Part shown: one piece after another, positions 35,120-46,444 of the stretch
Layout: every line of letters begins with the position of its first letter
How positions within the stretch are numbered: position 1 is the stretch's first letter
Source: Linum tenue
Taxonomy: Eukaryota > Streptophyta > Magnoliopsida > Malpighiales > Linaceae
DNA length: 64,000 nt
NCBI GenBank assembly: GCA_946122785.1
Contig: CAMGYJ010000011.1
Location: 2,294,001-2,358,000 of the forward strand
Direction: 5' to 3'
Program-made: the position numbers and the translations under genes
The notes under the pieces: model-generated
Told to the model about the DNA's origin: nothing
Seen by the model: the letters and a program-made list of their open reading frames with translations, nothing else
Databases searched by the model: none

Positions 35120-35867
35120 CGTGTAGGGGGTTCACCTTCTATATATCAAATATGGCAAATACTAAGATTGCCATCTCAATCACATATCACACAAATATGA
35201 CAAATACTAAGATTGACATTTAAGTACTCATGTTGCATCCAAAATCACCCATGAATCAATATCCAATCACACAAGTGCATACATATAGTTAGCTGGATTC
35301 AGTAGCTTTTATTCTTTAATTTGCCAAGTCATGCACTCCCCGGGATCTCGTGAACTCGTAATCTCGTAGGCACAAAGTGCCAGATCTAGTAAACTCGTGG
35401 GCACAAAGTGCAATATCTCATGAACTCGTAAGCTCGTGGGGCACATGGTGCCATATCTCATAAACTCATAGCCAGGCCTGGCATTACACCTTAAAAGGAG
35501 TTCTCGTACATCTCTTTTATCTCTTAGGCTTAAAGCCTCTTTTCACATATAATGAGTGCATGACAGGGCGTCATTACGTTTGCTTTAGGTGACCATGCAA
35601 TTCTTTTAGTTAGTCACAACTAAACATATCACTTGTGTGACCCAAGGGCCATTTCATATCACATTCACTTGCATGAGTCATAGGCCATTTTATCTCATCC
35701 CGGATAATTGAGAAAAGGCAACCTTTCTTGCCATTCTTTTCGCTTGACCGCCTCAAATGACATTTCACATATCATATACTAATCACATAATATCGTTTAG
35801 CACACACATAACAACATGTATTATGACCTTCTGGTCATACCATCATACAATCATTTCACCATATCAT
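35120..35867 (+). repeat. Continuation of the repeat interrupted by the CACTA element
   Basis: Follows the CACTA target duplication directly. It contains imperfect internal repeats of CTCGTGAACTCGTAAGCTCGTGGG- and CACAAAGTGCCA-like text (about 35345-35470). No protein was recognised. It may belong to the same LTR-like repeat as 30551-31379, but this is unproven. Confidence 0.35.
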
Positions 35868-37760
35868 TGTTGAAGAATAGCCTCATGCTGAATCCGTGAT
35901 TTTTAGCCTTCAAAATACAAGGAAAATTGACTTTCGAAAAAAATCATCCAAAAAACTACGAAAATGTCATCCGAATATAAATTCGCCAAATTGGTACTTA
36001 ATGGACTTAATCATCGATGGAGTATAGGATCAATAAACTTCATTATCGGTGGAGAATAACCTTGGGCTTAATTCGTGATTTGTATCATCCAAAATCGAAA
36101 GAAAAGGCATTTTGGAATAATCGCTTGAAATCTATGATAATACCCCTTTTGAATTTACCAAAAATAGACCTAGAAAAAACTCGCCCAAATCGGTGCTTAA
36201 TGGACTTAATCATTGTTGAAAAATAGTCATAGGCCGAATCCGCGATCTATAGCTTTCGAAATCAAAGGAAAAAGGTCTTTCGAAAAAATCGGTCAAAAAA
36301 TTAAGAAAATGTCATCCGAAAAATAAATTCTCCCAAATCGGTTCTTAATGGACTCATCATCAGTGGAGGATCGAATCAATAGACTTTATTATCAATGGAC
36401 AATAGATTCGGGCAAAATTCATGTTCTGTAGCCTCCAAAATCGAAAGAAAATGTTATTTCGGAAAAATCGTCCGAAATCAGTGATAGTACTCCTTAGAAA
36501 TCTGCAAAAAATGTACCCGAAAGAAATTCACCCAAATCGGTGCTTAATGGACTTAATCATTGTTGAAGAATAGCCTAAGGTCGAATCCGTTATCTGTAGC
36601 CTTCAAAAACCAAGGAAAATAGGCTTTCGAAAAAAAATCTCCCAAAAAATCACAAAAATGTCATCCGAAAATAAATTCACCCAAATTGGTGCTTAATTAA
36701 CCTAATCATTGGTGGAGAATAGGATCAATAAAAATCATTATTGTTGGAGAATAGCCTTAGACTGAATCAGTGATATGTAGTCTCCAAAATTGAAAGAAAA
36801 TGACATTTCGGAAAAATCACCCAAAATCTGTGATGATATTCCTTTGCAACTTGCCAAAAATGGACATGGAACAAATTCGCCTAAATCGGTGCTTAATGAA
36901 CTTAATTATCGTTGAAGAATAGCGTCAGACCGAATGTGTGATTTGTAGCTTTCAAAATCCAAGGAAAATGGCCTTTCGAAAAAAATCGCCCAAAAAGTAC
37001 GAAAATGTCATGATAAAATAAATTCGCCAAATTGGTGCTTAATGGACTTAATCATCGGTGGAGAATAGTCTCGGGTTGAATCCGTGATCTGTAGCCTTCA
37101 AAATCCAAAAAAATGGCATTTCGAAAAAAAATCACTCAAAAAATACGAAAATGTCATCCGACAATAAATTCACTCAAATCGGTGCTTAATGGACTTAATC
37201 ATCAGTGGAGAATTGGATCAATAGACTTCATTATAGGTGGAGAATATCCTAGGGTTGAATCTATGATTTGTAGCCTCCAAAATCGAAAGAAAATGACATT
37301 TCGAAAAAATCGTCCAAAATCTTGATGGTACCCCTTTGAAATCTGCCAAAATGGACGGGGAAGAAATTCACTTAAATTGGTGCTTAATAGACTTAATCAT
37401 CGTTGAAGAATAGCCTCAGGTCGAATCCGAGATCTATAGCCTTCAAAATCTAAGGAAAATGGCATTTCGGAAAAAATCGCCCAAAAACTTAAAAAATATG
37501 TCATCCGAAAATAAATTCGCCCAAATCGGTTCTTAATAGACTTAATCATCGGTGGATAATAGGATCAATAGACTTCATTGTCGGTGGGGAATAACCTTGG
37601 GCTGAATCCGTGATTTGTAGCATCCAAAATCCAAAGAAAATGACATTTCGAAAAAAATTGCCCGAAATCTATGATGGTACCCCTTTGTAATATGCCAAAA
37701 ATGATCTCGGAAGAAATACGATCAAATCTGTGCTTAATGGCCTGAATCATCGTTGAAGAA
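35868..37760. repeat. Satellite-like tandem array, period about 347 bp
   Basis: The phrase TTGAAGAATAGCCTCAGG-like recurs near 35868, 36212, 36557, 36904, 37397 and 37745, giving spacings of about 344, 345, 347, 493 and 348 bp. Each long unit is made of two related sub-units that share GTAGCC[T/C][T/C]CAAAATC, CATTTCGAAAAAAATCG and GGTGCTTAATGGACTTAATC. The 493-bp interval holds one extra sub-unit of about 145 bp (near 37024-37170). Repeats have diverged noticeably. No protein is encoded; the short frames repeat with the unit. (The spaces between bracketed alternatives are single variable bases.). Confidence 0.85.
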
Positions 37761-38400
37761 CAACTTTTGGCTGAATTAGTAATTTGTAACCTTCAAAATC
37801 TGTGAATAATATCTTTTAAAAAAAACTACGTCATAATATGTAGTGGATAGCCTTCAAAATCAGTGAAAAATAGCATTAAAAAAAATTGGCCAAAATACGT
37901 GAAAGATAGTTTTCAAAATGAATGAATGATATCATTCAAAAAAATTGGTCAAAATGTATTATGGGTTGCCTTCAAAATTGGTTAGTAATAGTATTCAAAA
38001 ATTAGCCAAAATATGTGGTGGATAGCCTTCAAAATTGGCGAATGATAGCATTAAAAAATTCAGGCAAAATTTGTGATAGATAACCTTCAAAAAAACAGGC
38101 TCAAATCTGTGATGGATTTCAAAATCAGTGAATAATAGCACTCAAAAATTAGTCAAAATATGTTATGAATAGCCTTCTAAATCAGTCTAATAGCATTCAA
38201 AAAATTCAGCCACAATTTGTGATAGATAGCATTCAAAATCGATGTATAATAGTATTTGAAAAACGTCCAAAATCTGTTAAGGATAGTCTTTAAAATCAGT
38301 GAATAATAGCATTCAAAAAAATCGGTCAAAATCTATAACAAAACTCCTTCAAAATGGATGAATAATAGTATTCACAAAAATCGACCGAGAAATGTCTTAA
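37761..38400. repeat. Degenerate tandem array, period about 59 bp
   Basis: Units contain ATAGCCTTCAAAATC, then GTGAATAATAGCATTC, then AAAAAAATTGGCCAAAAT. TTCAAAAT recurs near 37852, 37911, 37970 and 38028, a spacing of 58-59 bp. The unit resembles the core of the neighbouring 347-bp repeat (GTAGCCTCCAAAATCG and ATCGCCCAAAATCTGTGATGG), so the two arrays appear related. Confidence 0.75.
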
Positions 38401-39107
38401 GTTATTGTCTTACAAATATAAAAATTTATTATAAATGTTAGTCAACTTGCCTAACTCATAACCCAATCACACTCACTTACGACCGACACGTAACTCAAAG
38501 AAAAATGTGAATAAATAGGAATCACAGTTATACTAATTTGTTAGTAAGTTGGTGGGCCAATTTGATACTTAAATCCACCCGATCCATCCGGTGCACACCC
38601 TTATAGATAAACCTTTGATCTCAAAGTTGGAAACCAAGATGTAGTTTATGTTATACTCCTCCCAGCATAAACCACCACTACACCAATCTGTGGCAATCAT
38701 ATGTTAATCCTATCATCTTAACAACTAAAGACAAATGTTTACATACAGAAACCACAGGGGATGGTGCAGGTAAAAAGCCAACAGAGATTTAAAAGAACCG
38801 AAAGGAGGGGGGAAAATTGCTCAACATGAGACCAAGATTCTCTCGTCTAAACAGAATGCACCAATAGCATTCTCAGATCAGTGAAGTAAAACAAGGGTTC
38901 TCCCAGAATCATTCTGTTTCCTATCCTGTTTTCCCGAGCTACACTAAAAGTGATTCAACTCTGTACTGTGTACAAGAATGTTCATACATGGATGACAGTT
39001 AAACAGATCCACTGTTAAACTTTTCGGCCGAAAATATTGCCTGCAGTTTTAGGGTGAGCCGAGCTGAGGATTCAAGCTCAAGACCATAGGAAAGTCCCAT
39101 TTGTTAA
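38401..39107. other. Intergenic region and FUT11-like 3' flank
   Basis: No gene was recognised. The part next to 39107 should contain the 3' UTR of the fucosyltransferase gene. Confidence 0.4.
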
Positions 39108-42100
39108 CTAGACAAAGACGGCCTCCAACTTAGCGCATGGATTTGCTTCCAGGTGATTCTGTAAGTCGATATCGGTGAACTTAAAAGAGTAGAGCGCTTG
39201 CCTCTGCGTCAACCCTACAGGGTATAGCCTGTAGACTTTGTAATCGTCTTCTCCTCCTCGTATGCTTTCTGGTCTTTCGTCTCTCCAAACTGGTATGTGT
39301 TTCATGGACTTGAACTTCTTCAGCACCTCGTGCTCCAGGGCATCCACTGTTAAGTTCCCAGACCTGCATTGTTGTGACAGTTGTATTAGCAATTTGCAGT
39401 AGGTTCGATTGAGATTTCGGATCATGTTCTCCAAACTTTCAGAATGAGGAAGGATTCTTGTGATGTTTGCTTCTTCATGGGTACTAATCAAGCTGTAGTT
39501 TCCATATGAGGACGTTTGACTGCACAGTTGAAGAGGTTAGTTACCTTAAGAAAATCGACTCCATCTTGAACCTTCCTCGTTCTCTAACATATACATGATG
39601 TACAATCTCGGACCCTCGTGTGCATCTGCAGGGGCGTCTCTTGAACCCTGGGCTACTTTCTTCTTTATCACGAATCATTGTAGCTAGGTGAATGCAAAGA
39701 CGGCATGAAGAATGTACTGCTGCCATATCGACCAGTGCCTTGAATGAATCAGATGGGCCCTCAAACTTCCACCTGAAAATTGTGCATCTCGCTCATTCAC
39801 AAGCCAAAAACAGAAACTCAATTTTATGGAGTTCAGATGGTAACAAATAGCACCTTAACGACTGATTGTATGCAGTAGGGTTTTCGGATAGCTCATTCAT
39901 GGTCTTTGCAACAGTCTCAACATCTTCAAGGGCTTTGATATGTAATACCGAACCTGGCCCAGGGGCATAATCTTGGATGTTTGGAGCACCAACAACCACC
40001 GGGATGGTTCCTACAGACATGCAATATTGATCAAATGACTAGCACTCATAATTCCGGGAAGCATATAGATAGTTATGCTTGTTGCTAATGACTATTTTCA
40101 GTTTCATTTTGTTTTCAGTCCTAATCATAAACATGAAAGCAACATACAGCTCTATAGAAAACGCAACACAGAAAAGAAGTAAATGAGTGCGAAAAAAGAA
40201 AGCAGAGAAAGGATTTGAAGTGTAATACCAGCAACGAGGGATTGAAAGTATTTCTCCGTAACATAATCCTCCTCGTTAGAATTCTCAAAAGCTAAGCTAA
40301 ATTTATAGCGCTTCAGAGCCTCCACTTTGTTCACTACAAAAAGGGGGGGGAAATGATTAAAACACTAATTACCATACATAAATCCAAATGCCATGCAAGC
40401 GCGAAGCGACAACATATAAATTAAAGAACACATTTACACTATCAGACATACAACACTTCATCAACACTATTCTATGTGCTTAATCTGTTCCCTCGGTCGT
40501 CAAGAGAGCTTTTCCCCACTTAATGCATTTCTGCCAGTAACCCAAATCATGATTTGAAGTCTAAAGAGAGTTAACTTTAACATTTGAACTCCAAAGAAGC
40601 TGACTAACTTGTCTCGTTTAAGCGAGACAACAACCATCCTACAAAAGATCATTTTCGTGGAGATCTCAGCCTAGAAACATTCTGTTGAGGCTTTTGTCAT
40701 ACACACTGGGATAAAGAGTATGAGAGATAACACGGTATTTGATTCTCAAACTTAAAGTTGTACCAAGTCCCATCATCAAAGGATAACCTCAAAATTACCA
40801 ACATATTACACGACACAGGAACATAATTCAGCTCACAGCGTAAGATATGCAATGTGTCAGAAACCAAGTTATTGTGCTCACCTCTACCATCACGGTTCCG
40901 GTGACAAGCACCGTAAGAGTCTATTGGGATTTTCAATTTTTCAAGGGCATCAAGAACTTGCAAACGGAAGTTGCGGGCACCACAGTTTGAAATGAACGCA
41001 GCTGCAAGGGCTTTCTCGGTCTTTGGCTCGGGAGGTGCCATGATATCATACTCTGCCCAGGAAAAATATCCCACCGGCACATCTGAGGATAGACTTGTAG
41101 TCATAACTATCCGGTATCCATTTCTATAATGTATCAATAAAAAGATAGGCAAAATCAGTTTTCCTCTTAATTCACCAAAATATAAATTATACATCATTGA
41201 ATCTTGACAAAAATTACTATTATCATCAAACTTGATTTCAGTAGCAGAAAAAGGATTCAGCTCAATCAATGTTTCACAATATCATCACTACTACTACTAG
41301 TTCTCAAGGGGATAAAAGTCTCCAAGTGCCTAGCAACAGATTTCTGTCATGTATTATATACAAACAAGTAGAATTACAACAGGATGCAGACTTCGGAACC
41401 AAGGTGTATCACATCCACATCCAAGATACTATTTGATAATATTTCCTCACGTCGACACTACAATTGAACGATGAGTGTGAAAGGAAAAGTCTATCTGTAC
41501 TTGTCTATCGATAAGAAAGAGGCTCATATCTTATGGTATAACCCCATGCATAAATAGGATCAGCAAAGGCAGAGCAGAAAACAGGCAGAAGAACCAAAAT
41601 CACTAGAAGAAGAAAAGGGAAGAATGTCACAATATAAATCAACTATAAGAACAGAAGGAAGTATCCAGAATGCCATTGTCCAATTACGAAGCAAAACACC
41701 AAAACTAGAAACAGAAGTTTGGTAGCATTTTTCTGGCTTAGAAGTTGAAGCAAAACAGAACTACAAAAAACAGCGAGGGCATTCTGAATCTGTTAAACTC
41801 TATGTCTTTCAAAGGATATTCAGCAATTATACGTTTACAGCAGAAATCTCAAGTACTAGATCGAAAACACAACTATTCTTTAACAGAAAGGCGCGTAACA
41901 TTTTCCAAAACAGCAACAAAGGCATTGATCTCAGATTGTGCTTACCCACCGTCGTGCCTTAGCAATATCATTCTCTGGATAATACTGAGCCGATTCCATT
42001 GACCGATGCACACTGACAGTTGCCGACTTCTCATTTAGCGTACCAAATAATGCATCAGGAGTTCTGTTGGAGTCATATCCGAACTGACACCCCACAGAAC

Positions 42101-42813
42101 AATTCCTCCTCTCCTGTGTATAAAATGGATGTAGTCCCAGTTCAGATGCTGAAGTGATACATAGATAATAAGACCAGAAAGTAGCAAAATTTAACAGCTG
42201 CCAAAGCAAATTTCTCATTCTCTAACAATGCAACAAGTAACAACAGAATCATTCATGAATCCAAAACTGAAACACTAAAGTTTCCTATTCAGTAAATCTT
42301 CCTTCTTACGGTTAGACAGACACGACAGAGAATATCGAATGAACAGAACAAAATTGGGCAAAAAGGAGCATCAACAAGAGAACCGAATTGAATCAATCAA
42401 AATTCAAAACAAACCTTCTCAGCACCGGCGACCAAGATGGGAACCTGATCGAAATCCCGCGAGTAAGGCACAGCATCCTCCCTCTCCAACCACTCCTCGC
42501 AAGTTTCCGACCCCAAAACCATATCGTTTCTTCTAACCACCGGAGCCTTCTCCCTCAAACCAGGCGGCGACTGATAAAGAAAGCTATCTGCCCACGAATC
42601 GACCCGGGCAGCAGCATTTTTCGCCATGTCGAGACGACCCAGAAAGGCGATCTCGGCTAAAACCACAAGAGCAATGAAAACCGGCAGGAAATTTGACCAT
42701 TTCCGCTTACCCGCCGCCGCCGCCTGCCCAGCTGCCGGCGGTGAGGAACCCGATGATAGCAACAATCCATCTTCTGGATTTCTCGAATTCCTTAGATTTG
42801 ACAGCATACCCAT
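39108..42813 (-). CDS. FUT11: Glycoprotein core alpha-1,3-fucosyltransferase, FUT11 type
   Basis: A Golgi type II enzyme of glycosyltransferase family 10 that transfers fucose from GDP-fucose to the proximal GlcNAc of N-glycans. Seven minus-strand exons join in phase: 42415-42813, 41950-42113, 40882-41123, 40229-40324, 39854-40010, 39545-39772 and 39108-39363, giving 513 residues (Arabidopsis FUT11 is about 501). It starts [12 protein letters not shown]; a basic KRK at 36-38 precedes one membrane anchor (about residues 42-59, [17 protein letters not shown]). The catalytic region includes [29 protein letters not shown] and the conserved GT10 motif [20 protein letters not shown]. The C-terminal part keeps the paired Cys of [10 protein letters not shown] and CRCTRG. 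It ends FVV-type as [12 protein letters not shown]. All splice sites are GT-AG. Confidence is high. Confidence 0.95.
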
Positions 42814-44022
42814 CAATCTATACCCCGATAAAAATAGATAAAGTCTCTTCCTTTCCTCCTCCCTCAAGTTGGATTGATAATCTCTTTCTCGTTCTCCCAG
42901 GGATCAAAATTGGGAGAGGGGAGGAAAGCGACGGGAAAAAGCAAAGCAATCGAGCTCTGCAAACTAATAACCGAAGATTTCAAGGACTCTGAAGCGGAAA
43001 CCGTCGAGGGATGAATTCATGGGAGGACAATAAATGAAAAGGGCCTTTAAGGGCTCCGAGATGAATGTTTCCCGGAGGTTTTAACATGGAAGGAGGGGAC
43101 AGGTTTTTTTATTAGTGTCTAGATAGGCGTTTGATTTGGTATGAATTTTCTGAATATTATTTTCGAGGGTTTGGTGAAGGAAGGAAGAAGAAGACGGCAA
43201 CTTTCAGTTGGAAAGGAAGGAGGAAAAGAAACGGACAACTTTTCCGTTGTTTTTTTTCCCCCTCCGGTTTTTCTATTCCTCCTGATCAAGTCTCTGTCTC
43301 TCCTTTGATTTCCTCTGTCCCTCAGTTCTTCACCTTATGCTTCAGTTGGGTGCAGAAGTCAACGTTGGACTTTGTCTTTTGATTGGAGAGGATAAGGATT
43401 AGTAGCACCATATTATCGTTTTGACGCACTCGTAATTATAGTCATTGTTTTTGTTGTCGGTTTTTATAGTATGCAGACCGCTACAACTCATGATTAGCAT
43501 GATGTTACTATCGTCGTTTTTCTTTTTATAGATGTTAGACTACAACTCCGAACACAGACCGCTCTACAACATCTCATGGTTAGCACAATACTAACCACTA
43601 TCAGTAACACAATCATAACCCTCTCTAACCAAGAAAACCAGCGCATTTGGGGCTAATATAAATGCAAAATATATCCATATGAAATGAATTGTGTTCAATC
43701 GTTATTCATAGGCGCTTCTTACAAAATGGTAAGAATCTGTGTTCACCAATATTCATAGACTTTGTGACAAAGAAACCAGGCTACACATTACGGAAGTATA
43801 AGCGAAGAAGAACCTATGGCCCAATGTATTGGCATATACATTAGTGCCACAAATCCAGCTCCTAACTTCGAAGCCTACTACGTGTGTTTCTTCCATGTTT
43901 CTCTCTGTATATATTGAACAAAAGAACCTACAAAACTGCTCTGAAAGGGAAAGAAGTGCAAATTGAGTGCCTATCGAATTGCCGCGCGCTCGTTGTTCTG
44001 TGAGCGGCAAAAATCACCATAC
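42814..44022. other. FUT11-like leader and intergenic region
   Basis: The left part (to about 43100) holds the FUT11-like 5' UTR and promoter. The rest shows no gene or element ends. Confidence 0.4.
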
Positions 44023-44099
44023 CCTGAAAATAGTAGAGACATTGTAGGGAGCTTAGCTCGCGGGACATTGCCGATAAAGGAATCTTTGAACGGAGTTCT

Positions 44100-45956
44100 T
44101 CAGCTTTCTAGGCCCTGATGGAAGTGAGCCATGATGTATATGCATCGTTCTTCGAGTTGGAAGCTTGGCTCAGGTGATGTCTTCAGTATTGCGAAATGCC
44201 GAAAACTGCACAAGGTGTACCAAAATTGCCACGTCAAAAATGGGGGTTCTCGCCAGGTGAGCCTCAAGTCAATATCATAAACATGTAATGAGTAAGCAGA
44301 CAAGTCCGGCGAATTTACATGATCGCTTGGTCCATCCGTCTTTGACCTCTTGAATCTGGATTCCGGGCTCGACTTATATACAGCATCATCATCCGCGAAG
44401 TTTTGATCTGAAACCTCTGTACAATCGGTTGTCAACAAAGGAGAACATCAATCAGAAAGCTTGCACAAAACAAACATAATGCCAAATGTTTAACACCATT
44501 GTCAAACCATAAAAAATCATACAAACGTAAGGTATGGAACTAGGCAAAATGTTTATTTATGGAAGGAGTATGGATAAAATTGAGACACACACACACACAC
44601 AGAGACAATACAATGAACAGTGCATGATGGTATTGGCGTAGTGAGAGTTTGAATGAGATATGTGATCGAATACCTAAGAAACTGGTGTCACTCGAACTTT
44701 GTGTTGATGCAGGGGAAACAGGCAACTCATTCCTCTTGCGTTTCCCCTCTTTACCAAAAGCAGTGTGGAGATCACTAGATGCTGTATGCTCCGAGTCCTC
44801 GGATATATCATGATGCATCGACAGAGGACTTCCTACTACAAAATGGGAATCACAAGTGCTCTCGAACAAGTCCTCGTCCCCTTCAGAGTTGATCTTCTGC
44901 TTGCTATCTCTTTGAAAAGTACCCTGAAAAAAACCAGCAATGCATTGGCACAGGGTGTAAAAGAAGAAATGAAGCAGAAGTTTACAATTGTTTCCTTCTA
45001 ACTTCAATAACTTGCCACTGTTCCATTTCTTCAATATAAGAGAAGGCATATATTTTAGAACCCTAACCTGCTGCAACGAATTGCAATCTTTGGCTTGTCT
45101 GGATGAATATGGCCTGCAATCAACCTTCTGCAAGCAGCCACGCAAGCTGATGGATTGGTGCAATTGCTCGAGGAATGATGCTTCTAATGAATGAAGATAC
45201 AAGTGGTGCTTCTCATTTGTCCAGGCTCCAGATGGCCCCTGTCATTGAACAAGAATATAATAAGCATTGTAGGTTTTCTCATGGATCAATGCCAAGAGTT
45301 GAGCTAGCCATCAATACATGACAGGAGGAAAAAAAATCGGGGGAATAGAACTTTAGATTCAGCTTAAAGACTCATCCAGGTAACTGTCTCACGCACCCAT
45401 CCCATTCCCATTTTCGGCTGAAACCATGTCAGATAACTAAGTTGCTCACCATACAAAGGATGCAAAAGACTAAATTTTTCCAGCATAAACTTCGAATAGC
45501 ATTAGGTTAAATACAGTTTCTGAGACGCTGGCTTTCTTCTCTACGTTGGTCTTGGGTTAACATTCAATCTTCTTCAACCAGATTCAGAAAATGTAAGCCA
45601 TTCACAAAATCATCCCCACCCACCATTACTACTTCAAGGAACTAAATCCCTACCCCGAACTCCAAACAAGAAAAAATCAAAATCGTTCCAAATCAGACCA
45701 ATCAGAAGCTAACAATTTCAGTAACCAAACCATGTTCACAAGTAACCGGATACACGGCTGGAATTCCCATTTTCACGCAGAGAAGTTCTCCGCTAATTCA
45801 CACAAAAGCAAGCAGAGACCTACAACAACAAAAAGAGGGAACTCGATGGACTAATTCAAATAGATTCGACGAAAGACAAATTACCGGAATCTCTTTCGCG
45901 CCGGCGGTGCGTCCGCCGGAACCGGTGTAGGATCTATCGGGAACCCCCGTCTCCAT
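44100..45956 (-). CDS. COR27/COR28-type cold- and clock-regulated protein
   Basis: COR27 and COR28 are small plant nuclear proteins, induced by cold and expressed in the evening, that repress clock genes and act with COP1/HY5 in light signalling. Minus-strand exons 45885-45956 (starts METGVPDRSYTGSGG), 45068-45238, 44674-44923 and about 44100-44416 join in phase. Exon 2 carries the family signature GPSGAWTNEKHHLYLHSLEA followed by SFLEQLHQSISL. Exon 3 is acidic, with a KEGKRKRNELP nuclear-type basic patch. Exon 4 begins EVSDQNFADDD, then KRSKTDGPSDH. After that, the residues to the stop at 44100 look unconserved; an alternative donor at 44317-44318 and a further exon from 44023 are possible, so the C-terminus is unsure. 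Read as one exon the protein has 269 residues. Family call firm, end uncertain. Confidence 0.83.
44584..44601. repeat. (AC)n microsatellite
   Basis: A run of AC dinucleotides in the last intron of the COR27/28-like gene. Confidence 0.85.
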
Positions 45957-46213
45957 GACAAATCTTCTCCGGCTAGGTCTTTTCTCTCCCCTTCAAGATT
46001 TGAACCAAGCAACAGCGAGAGATCCAACTTGATTGTGGAAATCGGTGGAGCTTCTAGTTCAAGATGGTTTCCCTTTTTGTCAATCGGCAGCGAGGAAGAG
46101 GGGAAATCTTCCGTCCAAAAAAAAATTTTGTTGCAGAGAGATTTACTTCTGCTGGGAGAGGGAAGAGGGGAAGAGAAGAAGGGAGAGGAGCGGCCACATG
46201 GCAGCGCTTTTTG

Positions 46214-46331
46214 GGACGTGTCAGGAGAGAGGAGGAGTGCCACGTCATTTTTTCGACTTGAGAAATAAATATCTTGGGCCAATGCCAGCGAGATATTTTT
46301 CGCTTTTCTCTTGTGGATGGGCCAGATATTT
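46214..46331 (-). promoter_or_regulatory. COR27/28-like promoter: evening elements and ABRE-like sites
   Basis: Three evening-element-type sequences lie about 310-375 bp upstream of the start at 45956. A full AAAATATCT occurs on the minus strand (46291-46299), AAATATCT on the minus strand at 46324-46331, and AAATATCT on the plus strand at 46267-46274. ACGTGTC (46216-46222) and TGACGTGG (minus strand, about 46241-46248) are ABRE-like. In Arabidopsis, CCA1/LHY/RVE proteins bind evening elements in COR27 and COR28, and the pairing with ABRE-like sites drives cold response. Binding here is inferred. Confidence 0.6.
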
Positions 46332-46444
46332 CTGTTCCGCGTGATATTTTTGGTCGTTTTATTATTTTATTATTTCTTTTGGTTCTCCTTTTCTTAGCCT
46401 TCTCGAAAACAAAGTGATATTTATGTTCCGCGTGATATTTTCGG

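Noticed and set aside
35868..38400. CRISPR-like or gene-like regular repeats
   Set aside because: Units adjoin without unique spacers, diverge along their length and lie in a plant nuclear sequence; a satellite explains them.
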